DNA from: Bathynomus jamesi
Taxonomy: Eukaryota; Arthropoda; Malacostraca; Isopoda; Cirolanidae
Assembly: GCA_023014485.1 (NCBI GenBank)
Contig: JAJOZX010000482.1
Span: 538,501 to 602,500, forward strand
Length of the DNA stretch: 64,000 nt
Direction of reading: 5' to 3'
Position numbers and translations under genes: made by a program. The stretch's first letter is position 1. Every line of letters begins with the position of its first letter. The notes under the pieces were generated by a model. The model was not told the origin of the DNA. It did not search any database and was given only the letters and a program-made list of their open reading frames with translations. This document shows positions 1 to 9,700 of this stretch, piece by piece.

Positions 1-571
1 TATTTGACGAAAATTGAGTCACTGTTGTGTTCATTTTCTTTCTCATAGTTTCTTTCTTAACTTGGCGTTGAAATGCTTCATCTCTAGATCTTCTCTTAGA
101 TTGTTTGAGAGCACATATTTTGTCCACACTTCCTATGTAGCCTCTCCTCCCTTCTCTCGTTGAGCTTGTAGAAAAGCTGTCTTCTTCTACTGTAATTTTT
201 TGCAGAGCATTGGCATGGGCGATATCGAATAAATCGTCCAAACGTTCTTGAAAAGAAGTTTCTTTATCTATTTGTGTCTGTGAACGTCTAGATTTTGATT
301 TTTGAAGTCTATAATTAAAATACTCCTTTTCTATTTTTTTCGTAACATTGCGATAGTCAGCAGTTGGTATATTTGCCATTTCCCAAAATTTCAATACTTC
401 AGTGCAAACAGCTTTAGATGCATCTTTCAACGTTTTTTTGGCATGTAGATGATGAAAAATAAGCCGCAGAAAGTCGCCATAGGATGGTAGCTTTCTTCCA
501 CATATTGTCTCAATTGTTTGTCCAATAAGCCACATTTCTGTTTATTTTCTAGTCGCTACTGAACTTGCCAT
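1..571 (-). pseudogene. N-terminal part of an unclassified invertebrate ORF family (copy 1, runs off the window)
   Basis: The minus strand starts with ATG at 571, meets a TAA after nine codons (542-544) and is then open for about 180 codons to the window edge. Visible segments are EVLKFWEMANIPT, a lysine/arginine-rich stretch, FQERLDDLFDIAH and GYIGSVDK. The order of a tryptophan-proline segment (FW..A.IP), a basic linker and an FDI(A/C) motif matches the first ORF of the locus at 32263-34419, so the two are probably one repetitive family. I cannot name the family or give it a function. The early stop suggests a dead copy unless translation starts at the later methionine (MWLIGQ). The rest of the ORF would lie before position 1. 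Confidence 0.5.
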
Positions 572-903
572 ATTTTACATCTTGTTTGTGCATGATGCCA
601 TTTGACACACACCTACACTGCTATGATGCTATCATCTCAACAACACAAGTAACATACCTACAGAAGATAACTACTCCACAATCCATATAATATTACTAAT
701 TTTTTTATTTCTGATATTTTTGACAGTAGTGCGGCACCCCTAAATATACTTCAAATGAGCTGATATTTTTGTCAGAAGTTATTCTTATAAAGGTTCACAA
801 TAATTTGAGGTACCATGTTATGATTTCAAAAATTTTGTTTTTTGGACCTTGTGGGTTTGCAGCATTCATTCATTTCACGTTTAATTGTGAAATTTATCCC
901 ATA
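572..903. other. No gene seen; AT-rich spacer
   Basis: I see no coding exon, RNA gene or recognisable repeat here. A short (AT)n run at about 900-920 abuts the palindrome that follows. Confidence 0.5.
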
Positions 904-1028
904 TATATATATATATATATACCTTCAACTGCAAAGAACACGCAGTATAAATAACGTAAAGAAACGACGCTTGTATAGGAGATATTCCGCGCAAGACGAG
1001 AGAGAGAGAACGGAACAAATGAAAAAAT

Positions 1029-1104
1029 GAGGTAACCACCTGGGAATCGAACCCGGGATCTTCCGATTGCCGGTCAGACGCGATACCATTACACCATGGA
1101 CCTC
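1029..1104 (-). tRNA. tRNA-like unit (pseudogene or SINE head), left arm
   Basis: This is the reverse complement of the unit at 1326-1401 and has the same sequence. See that entry for the structure. It is probably not a working tRNA gene, because the acceptor stem has two mismatches and residue 33 is not U. Confidence 0.4.
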
Positions 1105-1325
1105 ACTCTTCCAAATGCCGTAATTCTTCTACATACTCGCAGAAACCAATGCCCCAAGGGGGCACCTCCCGCATGCCGTAACATTATATAGCGTCGTTTC
1201 TTTACGTTATTTATACTGCGTGTTCTTTGCAGTTGAAGGTATATAATGCTACGGCATGCGGGAGGTGCCCCCTTGGGGCATTGGTTTCTGCGAGTATGTA
1301 GAAGAATTACGGCATTTGGAAGAGT

Positions 1326-1401
1326 GAGGTCCATGGTGTAATGGTATCGCGTCTGACCGGCAATCGGAAGATCCCGGGTTCGATTCCCAGGTGGTTACCT
1401 C
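1326..1401 (+). tRNA. tRNA-like unit (pseudogene or SINE head), right arm
   Basis: This 76-nt cloverleaf-like sequence begins GAGGTCC and ends TTACCTC. It has an A-box-like TGGTGTAATGG and a canonical B box GGTTCGATTCC. The anticodon arm can form TCTGA/TCGGA around the loop CCGGCAA, which would put GGC at the anticodon, but position 33 is C instead of U. Two acceptor pairs and one T-stem pair fail. The GCGTCTGAC...GGAAGATC core resembles arginine-tRNA-derived sequences. A tRNA-derived repeat is more likely than a functional gene. Confidence 0.4.
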
Positions 1402-1508
1402 ATTTTTTCATTTGTTCCGTTCTCTCTCTCTCGTCTTGCGCGGAATATCTCCTATACAAGCGTCGTTTCTTTACGATATATATATATATATATATACAGT
1501 ATATATAT

Positions 1509-2350
1509 ATGATACACACAGACCGTGCATGGAACAAGGAACTCTTGTAGGAAAATTAAATCCATTATAGACCGAATAAGTAATGGTAAATGACAAATAC
1601 TATAGTTTTTCTTTTTCATGATGGCAATGGGTCACTCGCAAAGAGGTCCCAAAAATATAGCTTCCCTCACCAGCTATCTGCAAAGCAGATAGGATCCAGC
1701 TTTGGGACAGGATCTAGGGTTTAAAGCAGCCTAGCCCAGCTACATTTAGAACCTCAATATAAGCAAAAGACTCACTGCCTTCACGTCAGATTGAATAAAT
1801 CAAAGAAAAAGGGGGTAACTATTATATTTTTAGCCAAAAACCAAAACTTAAACCTTAACTGGCAGAATTGAGTGTCCACTTTTCAAGGCACATAACATGT
1901 CCGTTTCAAGATGGGAATGAACTCAGAATGGTTCCCTGAGGTTTTTTTATGATACACACAGACCGTGCATGCCAGTTGAGGTTAAAGTTTTGGTTTTTGG
2001 CTAAAAATATAATAGTTACCCCCTTTTTCTTTGATTTATTCAATCTGACGTGAAGGCAGCGAGTCTTTTGCTTATACTGTATTGAGGTTCTAAATGTAGC
2101 TGGGCTACTGGGCTAGGCTGCTTTAAACGCTAGATCCTGTCCCAAAGCTGGATCTTATCTGCTTTGCAGATAGCTGGTGAGGGAAGCTATATTTTTGGGA
2201 CCTTTGCGAGTGACACATTGCCCACGTCAGGCGAGCATCATGAAAAAGAACTACTATGGTATTTGTCATTTACCATTATTTATTCGGACTATAGTGGATT
2301 TAATTATCCTAGAAGAGTTCCTTGTTCCATGCTTAGTCTGTGTGTATCAT
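1509..2350. repeat. Second large imperfect inverted repeat
   Basis: The left arm (about 1509-1863) and right arm (about 1971-2350) are reverse complements with scattered mismatches and small indels. The loop at about 1912-1971 carries a segment whose reverse complement continues outside the right arm at about 2329-2388, so the loop again copies flanking sequence. It has no coding capacity. It is a foldback element or template-switch product like its neighbour, but older because the arms have diverged. Confidence 0.75.
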
Positions 2351-2394
2351 AAAAAACCTCAGGGAACCATTCTGAGTTCATTCCCATATATATA

Positions 2395-3167
2395 CAGGGT
2401 GTCCCATAAGTCCGCCATCATAGGAAAAATAATAAAAAAAAGGCAAAACAAAAGCTTTTATTTACAGAACGTGCTCAATATGTCCACCATTGTTTTCAAT
2501 ACACAAATTCAGACATGATACGCAGTCAGCAAGCACATAATGAATGATGTCAGGAGTAATGGTTACATGCCCGAATAATGCGCTGCCACAAATGTTCAAC
2601 ACACCTAATTTTCTCTGCGTATACCAGCGCTTTCAAGTGGCCCTAGAGATAAAAATCTAGTGGCGTCAGATCCAGGCTTCTAGCTGGCCATTCCACAGGC
2701 CCTCGTCGTCCTATCCAATGACCAGGGAATTGTTGGTACAGGTATTCCCTTACTTGGGCGCTGTAATGTGCAGGAGCGCCGTCTTGCTGGAACCATGTTG
2801 GGAAATTTCCTTCTTTGTTCAAGACACTGGGAAATGCTTCTTCCTTGAACATACGTAGGTAGGTGCCTCCAGTGACATGTTCATCGAAAAAGAGGGGGCC
2901 TATGATGCGATTCTTCCAAATGCCACACCATACCATCACCCGAGATGCACCTTGTTCCTTTGAAGAGGTATACCAGTGAGGGTTGTTTTGAGACCAGTAG
3001 CGGGTGTTCTGTCGATTTACCTCACCATTTCCATAAAAAACAACCTCGTCACTGAACAGAATGGTGGACGGGAAATTGGCATCCTGAGCATAAGAAAAAT
3101 ATGAATTATGGTTTGTAGAAATAGAAAAATATGAATTTCTCCTATGATGCCGGACTTATGGGACACC

Positions 3168-3170
<3 letters not shown>
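2395..3170 (-). mobile_element. Tc1/mariner DD41D-type element, internally deleted
   Basis: The element starts CAGGGTGTCCCATAAGTCCG and ends with its near-perfect inverse (CCGGACTTATGGGACACCCTG at 3150-3170). A TA precedes the left end, and the right end runs into an (AT)n tract. The interior holds a transposase remnant on the minus strand. At 776 bp it lacks the N-terminal DNA-binding region of an intact element. Confidence 0.85.
2643..3099 (-). pseudogene. Transposase remnant with all three catalytic Asp of a DD41D mariner
   Basis: The reading frame shows LFSDEVVF (first Asp), FQQDGAPAHY (second Asp) and LTPLDFYL (third Asp). Forty-one residues separate the second and third Asp, the spacing of DD41D Tc1/mariner elements. 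A TAG replaces the usual Trp directly after LDFYL at the 2643 end, and decayed coding sequence continues beyond. The helix-turn-helix N-terminus is missing, so this cannot be an active transposase. Confidence 0.8.

Positions 3171-3222
<52 letters not shown>
3171..3222. repeat. (TA)n microsatellite
   Basis: This is a near-pure TA dinucleotide run directly abutting the mariner end. Confidence 0.9.
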
Positions 3223-3225
<3 letters not shown>

Positions 3226-3269
3226 AATTTTCACAATTAAAAATGTGAAATGAATGAATGAGTCAAGCC

Positions 3270-3375
3270 CACAAGGAAAAAGAAAAATGATTCCAAGGCC
3301 TTTCGTGTATTCAGAAGTTTCCCTGTACTTCTGAATACATGAAAGGCCTTGGAATCATTTTTCTTTTTCCTTGTG
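3270..3375. repeat. Hairpin with 48-bp arms
   Basis: Left arm 3270-3317 and right arm 3328-3375 are inverse complements with one or two mismatches around a 10-base loop. The arms contain CCAAGGCCTTTC and its inverse. AT-repeat tracts lie on both sides. It is a short foldback repeat of unknown class with no coding capacity. Confidence 0.8.
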
Positions 3376-3433
3376 GTTTTGTATTATATAATATATATAT
3401 ATAATATATATTATATATATATAATATATATAC

Positions 3434-4649
3434 GGGGCTCCAATAAACCTTAGCTCCCCCCCCCCCCCCACCCCCCCCCCCAGCCCATGGCCTAAACCAT
3501 TAGAGGTACAGTAAAACTAAACATACCTTACAAAAGAGAATTTAATCCTGCATTTAATGAGAAGCAATTAAAACTTGGTGTTCCCGCCATTGGCTTCCAA
3601 GACAGCCTGAATTCGCTTTGGGTAGTAGCTTGCCAAAAGTGACGTGAATAGATCTTGATCGTTACGCAAATTTCCTAAAACAGTTTCAATGTGTTGCGTC
3701 ATTGTATCCTTCGAAAATCGATTTGCTGCAGGTTCTTGAAACGAGAGACATTCAACCTTGTCCTTTTATAACTGATCCAATGTGTTCACAGACGTTCAGG
3801 TCAGGAGAATTTCCTGGCCATTCTTCATTTCCAAAGAAATCGATCTCATGGTTCCGCAACAACTGTTGAGTGGCTAGTGCCTTAAAGCAGGGGGCCTTAT
3901 CGTGCAGAAGTGTGACCTGATCGACATCCATAACATTGTTTGGGTTTCTTGGAAAAGGAATGACATGCTGGGATAGAATAATATCACGAAAATACTGTCC
4001 ATCCCAACTCTGACCATTTGGCTTCAGCACCCACATGAGCTTCTTTGCAGTGAACAAAACAAACACACCAACACAGTCTGGACTTTTTAATAATTCGCAA
4101 TAATGTTCATTGTCATCGATTTCATCTGGTGTTGTGGCCCACACTCGATCATTTTGGTAGTTAGGCCGACGTGTTACGTAAACAAAAAATTCATCGGAGA
4201 CAGCTAAATGCATGAAATCATCCACATCCCAATCTTCAAGATAATGGGCAAACCATATTCTGTCATCGATGTTGAGTTTTTCTTGGCAAATTTGGGCTCC
4301 CAGATTTGGTTGTATCCATTTCACATTCATCCAAAGTTTTATTTCAATTTCTTTTGACGAAGTCCTCACTTCTTCGCAACTTTTTGGCAACCCATGAACG
4401 TGCTATAAAGGTGGCTCCAGCATCACGAGCTTCCCGAAATGTTATTGCTCGTATGCGATCTATCACACGTTGCCTCTCCGAATCACCAATTAATTGAAAA
4501 GCCATTATATTATCACTTTATCAGCTAGAGTAATTTTAATACCTGCAATAAATAAAGAATTTTATATATTTTTATAATCACTAAAAACTATTTCGATATA
4601 AGTAAACATGTAAGCTGCAAATGGGGGGGCTAAGGTTTTTTGGAACCCC
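3434..4649 (-). mobile_element. Tc1-like DD37E-type transposon
   Basis: Terminal inverted repeats of about 28 bp flank the element: GGGGCTCCAATAAACCTTAG on the left, with the inverse of CTAAGGTTTTTTGGAACCCC on the right. A poly-C run at about 3456-3480 follows the left repeat. The interior carries a broken transposase on the minus strand. Length is 1.2 kb, close to complete for this group. Confidence 0.8.
3752..4506 (-). pseudogene. Broken DD37E transposase
   Basis: The frame opens with ATG at 4506 (MAFQLIGDSERQRVI) and contains a helix-turn-helix-like region (ARSWVAKKL). It reaches an in-frame TGA where the family has Trp (VKRN then stop, about 4345), and the rest lies in another frame (3752-4390). 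In the second part LLHDKAPC holds the second catalytic Asp and DLNVCEHIG the third acidic residue; 37 residues lie between them (DD37E). At least one stop and one frameshift make it inactive. Confidence 0.75.
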
Positions 4650-4686
4650 TTAATATATATATATATATATTATATATATATATTAT

Positions 4687-4784
4687 GGGTGTTCAAAAAG
4701 TTGCACTACACTTGGAAAATTTATTATACATTTATTTTACATGCGAGAATTTTCCAACTGTAGTGCAACTTTTTTTTAACACCC
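4687..4784. mobile_element. Short mariner-type MITE
   Basis: GGGTGTTCAAAAAGTTGCAC at the left and its inverse (AGTGCAACTTTTTTTTAACACCC) at the right enclose less than 100 bp without coding sequence. AATTTTCCAA and its inverse extend the inverted repeats. AT-repeat DNA flanks the left side. Confidence 0.7.
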
Positions 4785-4973
4785 TGTATATCAGAGATAA
4801 TATCAGAAAGTGATAAGAAAAAATAATTTTAAGTTAATGGTATAGCATACTAGCACATTAGGTCTCAATCAACATTAGAAATAGGGTTTCTCATTTTCAG
4901 GGGTTTTCTGGGACAAGATTGGCCATCATCCCGGGATCCCGAGATTTCCTGGTTTATTGTAAATACATATAGA

Positions 4974-5486
4974 AGGTGTTTATAAAGTCCCTATCTATTT
5001 CTGTGAAAATGTAGCAAAAAGGGTAAAATTCAATAACAATATAATAGAAGGCATACATTTAATGAATACTTAAGCATATGATTCTACATGAGCACCATCA
5101 GTATCTCTACAGAGTTCGAATCTGTCAGTTATTTTTGTAACTGCTGTTACGATACGAGCACGTAAATGTCCCAGCTTCATTCAGATGGCATTTTAAACAC
5201 TGTCGTCTTTCAACAAGATGGGCACCTTGTCATTACGCATACGTTGTTCGGGAGTACCTAAATGAACGATTTCCAAATCGGTGGATCGGACGTGGAGGCA
5301 ACAGGCCCTGGCCAGCTCGATCTCCTGACCTTAACGCCCTTGGATTTCTTTGCATGGGGCTTTATCAAATGAAACGTTTATCAAACGAGGGTTACAGATC
5401 TGCAAGATTTACGTGCTCGTATCATAACAGCAGTTACAAACATCTTGTATTATCAAAAACAATACATGCCAGATATCGCTCGCTTT
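4974..5486. mobile_element. Rearranged DD41D mariner debris, two opposed 3' halves
   Basis: On the + strand at about 5205-5360 the sequence decodes to FQQDG, VVREYLNERFPNRWIGRGG and RSPDLT, followed after a frameshift by PLDFFAWG. The transposase 3' end then continues at about 5400-5450. The same 3' end occurs in inverse orientation at about 5090-5185 (compare the inverse pair near 5145-5165 and 5410-5430). A GGTGTTTATAAAGTCCC end motif lies at about 4976. The element is a collapsed, partly inverted relic. Confidence 0.6.
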
Positions 5487-5490
5487 TTAA

Positions 5491-5610
5491 CCCTTTCGCT
5501 CCGGGTGTGGCATATAAACTACACGTCCAATTTGTGCTCAGATCCAGGTGTAGTAAATAAACCAACTCCTAATCTTTTCTGAACTCCAATATAGTTTATA
5601 GGTGAAAGGG
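5491..5610. mobile_element. TTAA-flanked piggyBac-like MITE (120 bp)
   Basis: CCCTTTCGCTCC and the inverse of GGTGAAAGGG are terminal repeats bounded exactly by TTAA at 5487-5490 and 5611-5614. TTAA duplication and CCC ends are typical of piggyBac-superfamily insertions. Three related elements occur at 46981, 49706 and 49975. Confidence 0.75.
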
Positions 5611-6516
5611 TTAATTATTAAAAAATAATGATGATAAAGTCTTAAAATGTTTAAGCATTAGATAAATCTAGATTAGTTAGTTAAAGTATTTACATATTTA
5701 TATTTAATATTCACATAATAATGATAAATATAATAAAGGATAGAGCCGAGGCCAAGTTTCAAACATTGTAGAAATATAAATATGGAATATAGCTTAGGTG
5801 GCTCTGCCTACAATGTTAATTTGCAGCTTTGCACTTCATCAAAAATAAATTATAGTGTAATTTATACGAACACAACACCTTTTATATACTTCTAATATTT
5901 ATTAAAAAAATAACAGCAAAATGTGTGCCACTGAATTGAAAATAATAACCGAAATTAAAATCCACTAAAACGCAAAATGTTCGATTCAGGGAAATCAAAT
6001 GACTGGCTTTCAATCCGAGTTAATCATCAAAAATACCAGTCATATTACGCATGCACATCATCATACAGGGCATATTATAGGCATTATTCGAGTTTACATT
6101 GCAACGTGGTTCGTGCTATTATAAATTTGTCATCATAGCCTTTGTTTGTATTTTCTAGATACAGTAGTAAATTAATGTAAAACTATTTGAAATAACGTTT
6201 TTAGAATACTGTACTTTGTAAAATCTGGGAAATCCAGGGATTTGCTGCGCTTGTCCTGGGATTTAATGTTGTTTTCCGCCTGGATCACGGGATCCCGGTT
6301 GAGAAACCCTAATTAGAAATAAAGAACTTCAGTACTTAAATATATTGTTTATTATCTTTATTACAGTAATTATGGCATTACAAATATTAAGCATCTGTAC
6401 CATTGCATATTGATTAATATCATTATGAATATATCTTCATTAATGTTTTTTTTTCACGAGGGGCGTGATTAATTTCCTCTTTATTACTAACTGATTGTTC
6501 TCCCGGTTGTGGGCAG

Positions 6517-6748
6517 CGATTTGCAAGGGATTCGCACAAGAGCCGTCAAAGACGGGGACGACTGGATTCTGAATGGGTCGAAGATGTTCATCACAAACGG
6601 CTACATGAGCGACGTTGTCATCGTTGTCGCTGTTACAGACTCTAACGCAAAATCAGTGGCGCACGGCATTTCCCTTTTCTTGGTGGAAAATGAGTTCAAA
6701 GGGTACAAGAAAGGGAAAAAATTAGAGAAAATGGGACTCAGAGCGCAG
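6517..6748 (+). CDS. ACADL: ACADL exon (middle beta domain)
   Basis: The acceptor is GGGCAG|C and the donor GCGCAG|GTGTGG. The first base completes a Ser codon from the previous exon; the exon ends in phase 0. It encodes SDLQGIRTRAVKDG through KMGLRAQ. The methionine at 6509 seen in a simple ORF call is intronic and is not the start. Confidence 0.92.
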
Positions 6749-9700
6749 GTGTGGCTATTTACCCATTTATAAAAGATGAAACTATTATTTCCATTGGAAT
6801 TGTGGTCTCTAGTTCAGGTGATTAAATAAAGGATTGGCTAATACGATCAGATAAGATAGTTCACCTTTATGGCTTAACTCTGCACCTCTTAGGCCGATTT
6901 CCCAGAATCGCGTCGCGGTCGCTGCAGTGTGCGGGGCTCCCACTCCGGCAATGTAAAATAACACGCGACTTGAGTCGTCAGTCGCAAGTCATCGTGTGTG
7001 CGACCGGCCTTACTCTTTGGTATCCGCCGTTGCTAAGCCAGATGCAGCTGGAACGATGTTGGCTGCGTAATAAATAAAAATAGTTTGATAATGGATTGTA
7101 AATGTATTGACAGCTTTTACGCTGTTAATGGCTTTTCGGATATAATTTTATTATATAAAATATTATAAATAGAAGTTATTTTTCTGTTATTATGAAGGGA
7201 TTATAGAAATTAAATGTAATCTTGAATGTACTTACTTGTTCATATTGGCTGTATGTAGCCTAAAGCCATCATTGTTTCCATCGCATTTCAATTACACTGG
7301 TCAACACTCATTTTATTGCCAATCATATTAGTGTGATTTTGGGGTAACTTTGTGGTGCTGATTCCGAATATGACATCGGTTTTGCTAGATTGGCTCTAAT
7401 TTATGAGATAATTGGTACCCCATTGAAACACGTAAAAATGCAAAAAATTTAATGTTCAGGCGGAGCCTACTTACTGGTTGGGTGGCCGATGACTTATATA
7501 CGGAGGGGGAATATTCTAGAATGATCGCGGAGTAAACACTAAGAATATTCGCGTGTCTCACCATCTAGAATGTTCCGGTAGTTTCCCATATGCACGCGTT
7601 ATGGTTACGTTTCCTATTAATTGAGGGTATTCATTATCTCAAGAACTAGAGCCAAATCGGAAAAACTACTTTCATTTTGGAATTCAGCAACCCCAAAATA
7701 CCCTAAATTCGTACGAATTTCCTTGGCAACGAAACAAAAAATTTTTTTTGTTGACCAGTGTTATCGTTCCTGTACGTGCAGAAAGTCGCCAGTTTACCTG
7801 CTAGTTGTTATGATCGACGAGCCAGTTCAAAAGGTAGACTGCCAGAATGTATTTTAAACGATCTCTGATTCAATCACACTTTCGGAGAATAGCTTACTCG
7901 TGACAATTTACAAGAATTTTGTGGTTAGAAATGCGAGACATTTATTCGTAGAACCTAAAACTATACTTCTTAATTTATTTATCATCCGAGTGAGGTTAGG
8001 AAAAATATTAAATTTAAATATTTTAATAGGATACGACAGAATTATTTTTCGAAGATGTTCGACTCCCAGGTTCAGCGCTTTTAGGAAAACCAAATCACGG
8101 TTTTTATTATCTCATGAATGAACTTCCTCAGGTAGGTTTTTCCTAGAACTAATGAATTTAATTGAGTAGTTGGTTCATAAATAAAAATATTTGACCAAAA
8201 CATGAGCAAATACAGTAACATCGAAAGGTTAACAATTTTACTTGGAGCAATTATTTGTGTGAATTTCCCGAGTAAAGAGGATGTTCTCTCTCAGGAACGC
8301 CTGATGATCGGTGTAATGGCCTGCGCAAATTCGGAGTGGCAATTCGAAGAGACGCGTCAGTTTGTCGTTCAGAGGAAGGCCTTTGGCCAAACGCTCTCCA
8401 AGATCCAAGTAACCGAATTTTCTTTAAACAGATTCTGTCTTGCTAACTGAAAATCTGTTACATTACTGAATTACTTCGGTTTTAAGATTACAATTTATTT
8501 GACTGCCAGTTCTTATTTAATTCATAGAAAATCCGGGCTCACATTTTGGGTCACTCATTAATATTAGTTTAAAAACTGCTTCTTAATTTTAAAGATTACA
8601 CTGACCTTAAATTAATATTGTTTGTGTAACATTTTTAACAAACAAACAAACAAGACAAAAAACGTTATTCAGAAAAGGAATAGAACTTTCATAAACTTTT
8701 ACAATATTTATCGACATTTTTCTGTACATTTTAGACAAAATTTAATTAAAAGCGTTTTTGAAAATTAGGGCCCAATTTACTTCAATGCAAAATTCAAAAG
8801 GTCACGTCGTTAAACTTATACTTGAGGTCCTCCTAGGAAGAAGTGGGTAAGCGGCAAAAGTTTAAAAACGCCAGGAAACTCGGTTAAAGTTGTACCAAAT
8901 TTGAAAGTGACCTAATTTTTGAAGACATTTCGTCGAGATGTCTTCAAAAGTTATTCCACTTTCAAATTTGGTACAATTTTAAATGCATTTTTTACTTTTG
9001 TCGCATAGTCACTTCTTCCTAGGAGGGGCTTCACTTCATAGCTTTTATACTTTCCGCTGCAGAATTTAATTATTTTAATAAAAATACCTTAAAAGTTTAT
9101 TGTATTTATGGAGAGAGGAGAAGAAAAATAAAAGAGCAAATACAGGCTATCATATCATCAATTTAACCCATTATTGGTTTAATGTCTTTCATATACTCTG
9201 TGTTAAAACAATTTTTTTAAATCCTTGATACTATGACGTTCGACAAAGAGCGTTATACATGATGCATTTATTTGTTCAGTATTTATTCTTGTTTGAAATG
9301 GTTTCGTGCCTCCAAACGTGAAGTTCTGGTTGTCCAATACATTAGTTAAATAATTAATTGAGGGGTATAAACTATATCCCCACTTCTGGCTCCCCCGCTG
9401 CCGATACCAGGAACGCAGACCCGGGCAGCGGGGCTGGATGTGCTACCGCCCATTCGAGATGTTCTGGACCTCTGTCTGATAAACTTTTCTTAAACTTCTG
9501 CAACATTAGTGGCCTTTCCTCAAATTTTCAATCTGTTGAACACCACCACCACCTCCTATAAACCAAATCATCTTTTCCTCATTGAAACTCGGGTGTCTGG
9601 GACGACTGACAGCAACCCCTTTTCTGTACCCTCTTACTTTCTCTATACTTAGTTTCACTCCAAAGGTGGAAGTTGTGTATATGTACGCAGTGACCTAGCT

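Larger units (their letters stand above)
955..1475. repeat. Perfect foldback palindrome, 226-bp arms
   Basis: Positions 955-1180 and 1250-1475 read as exact reverse complements by eye. Each arm holds one tRNA-like unit. The 69-base centre contains, at 1191-1240, the exact reverse complement of 921-970, the 50 bases that straddle the outer edge of the left arm. The outer flanks are (AT)n on both sides. The structure looks like a copy-back or template-switch product, or a foldback transposon; a palindromic assembly artefact is also possible. Confidence 0.8.
4883..6310. mobile_element. hAT-like non-autonomous element with 8-bp target duplication
   Basis: AGGGTTTCTCA at 4883 and its inverse TGAGAAACCCT ending at 6310 are terminal inverted repeats. 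TTAGAAAT is present immediately outside on the left (4875-4882) and, two bases out, on the right (6313-6320), an 8-bp duplication as hAT elements make. GGGATCCCG motifs near both ends are subterminal inverted repeats. No hAT transposase is visible; the interior contains mariner debris and a TTAA MITE. Confidence 0.7.

Noticed and set aside
1029..1401. A pair of functional tRNA genes
   Set aside because: Acceptor and T-stem mismatches and C33 make function unlikely, and both lie in a repeat palindrome.
6509..6516. ACADL start codon at 6509
   Set aside because: These bases belong to the intron before the AG acceptor at 6515-6516; the protein lacks its N-terminal half if started here.
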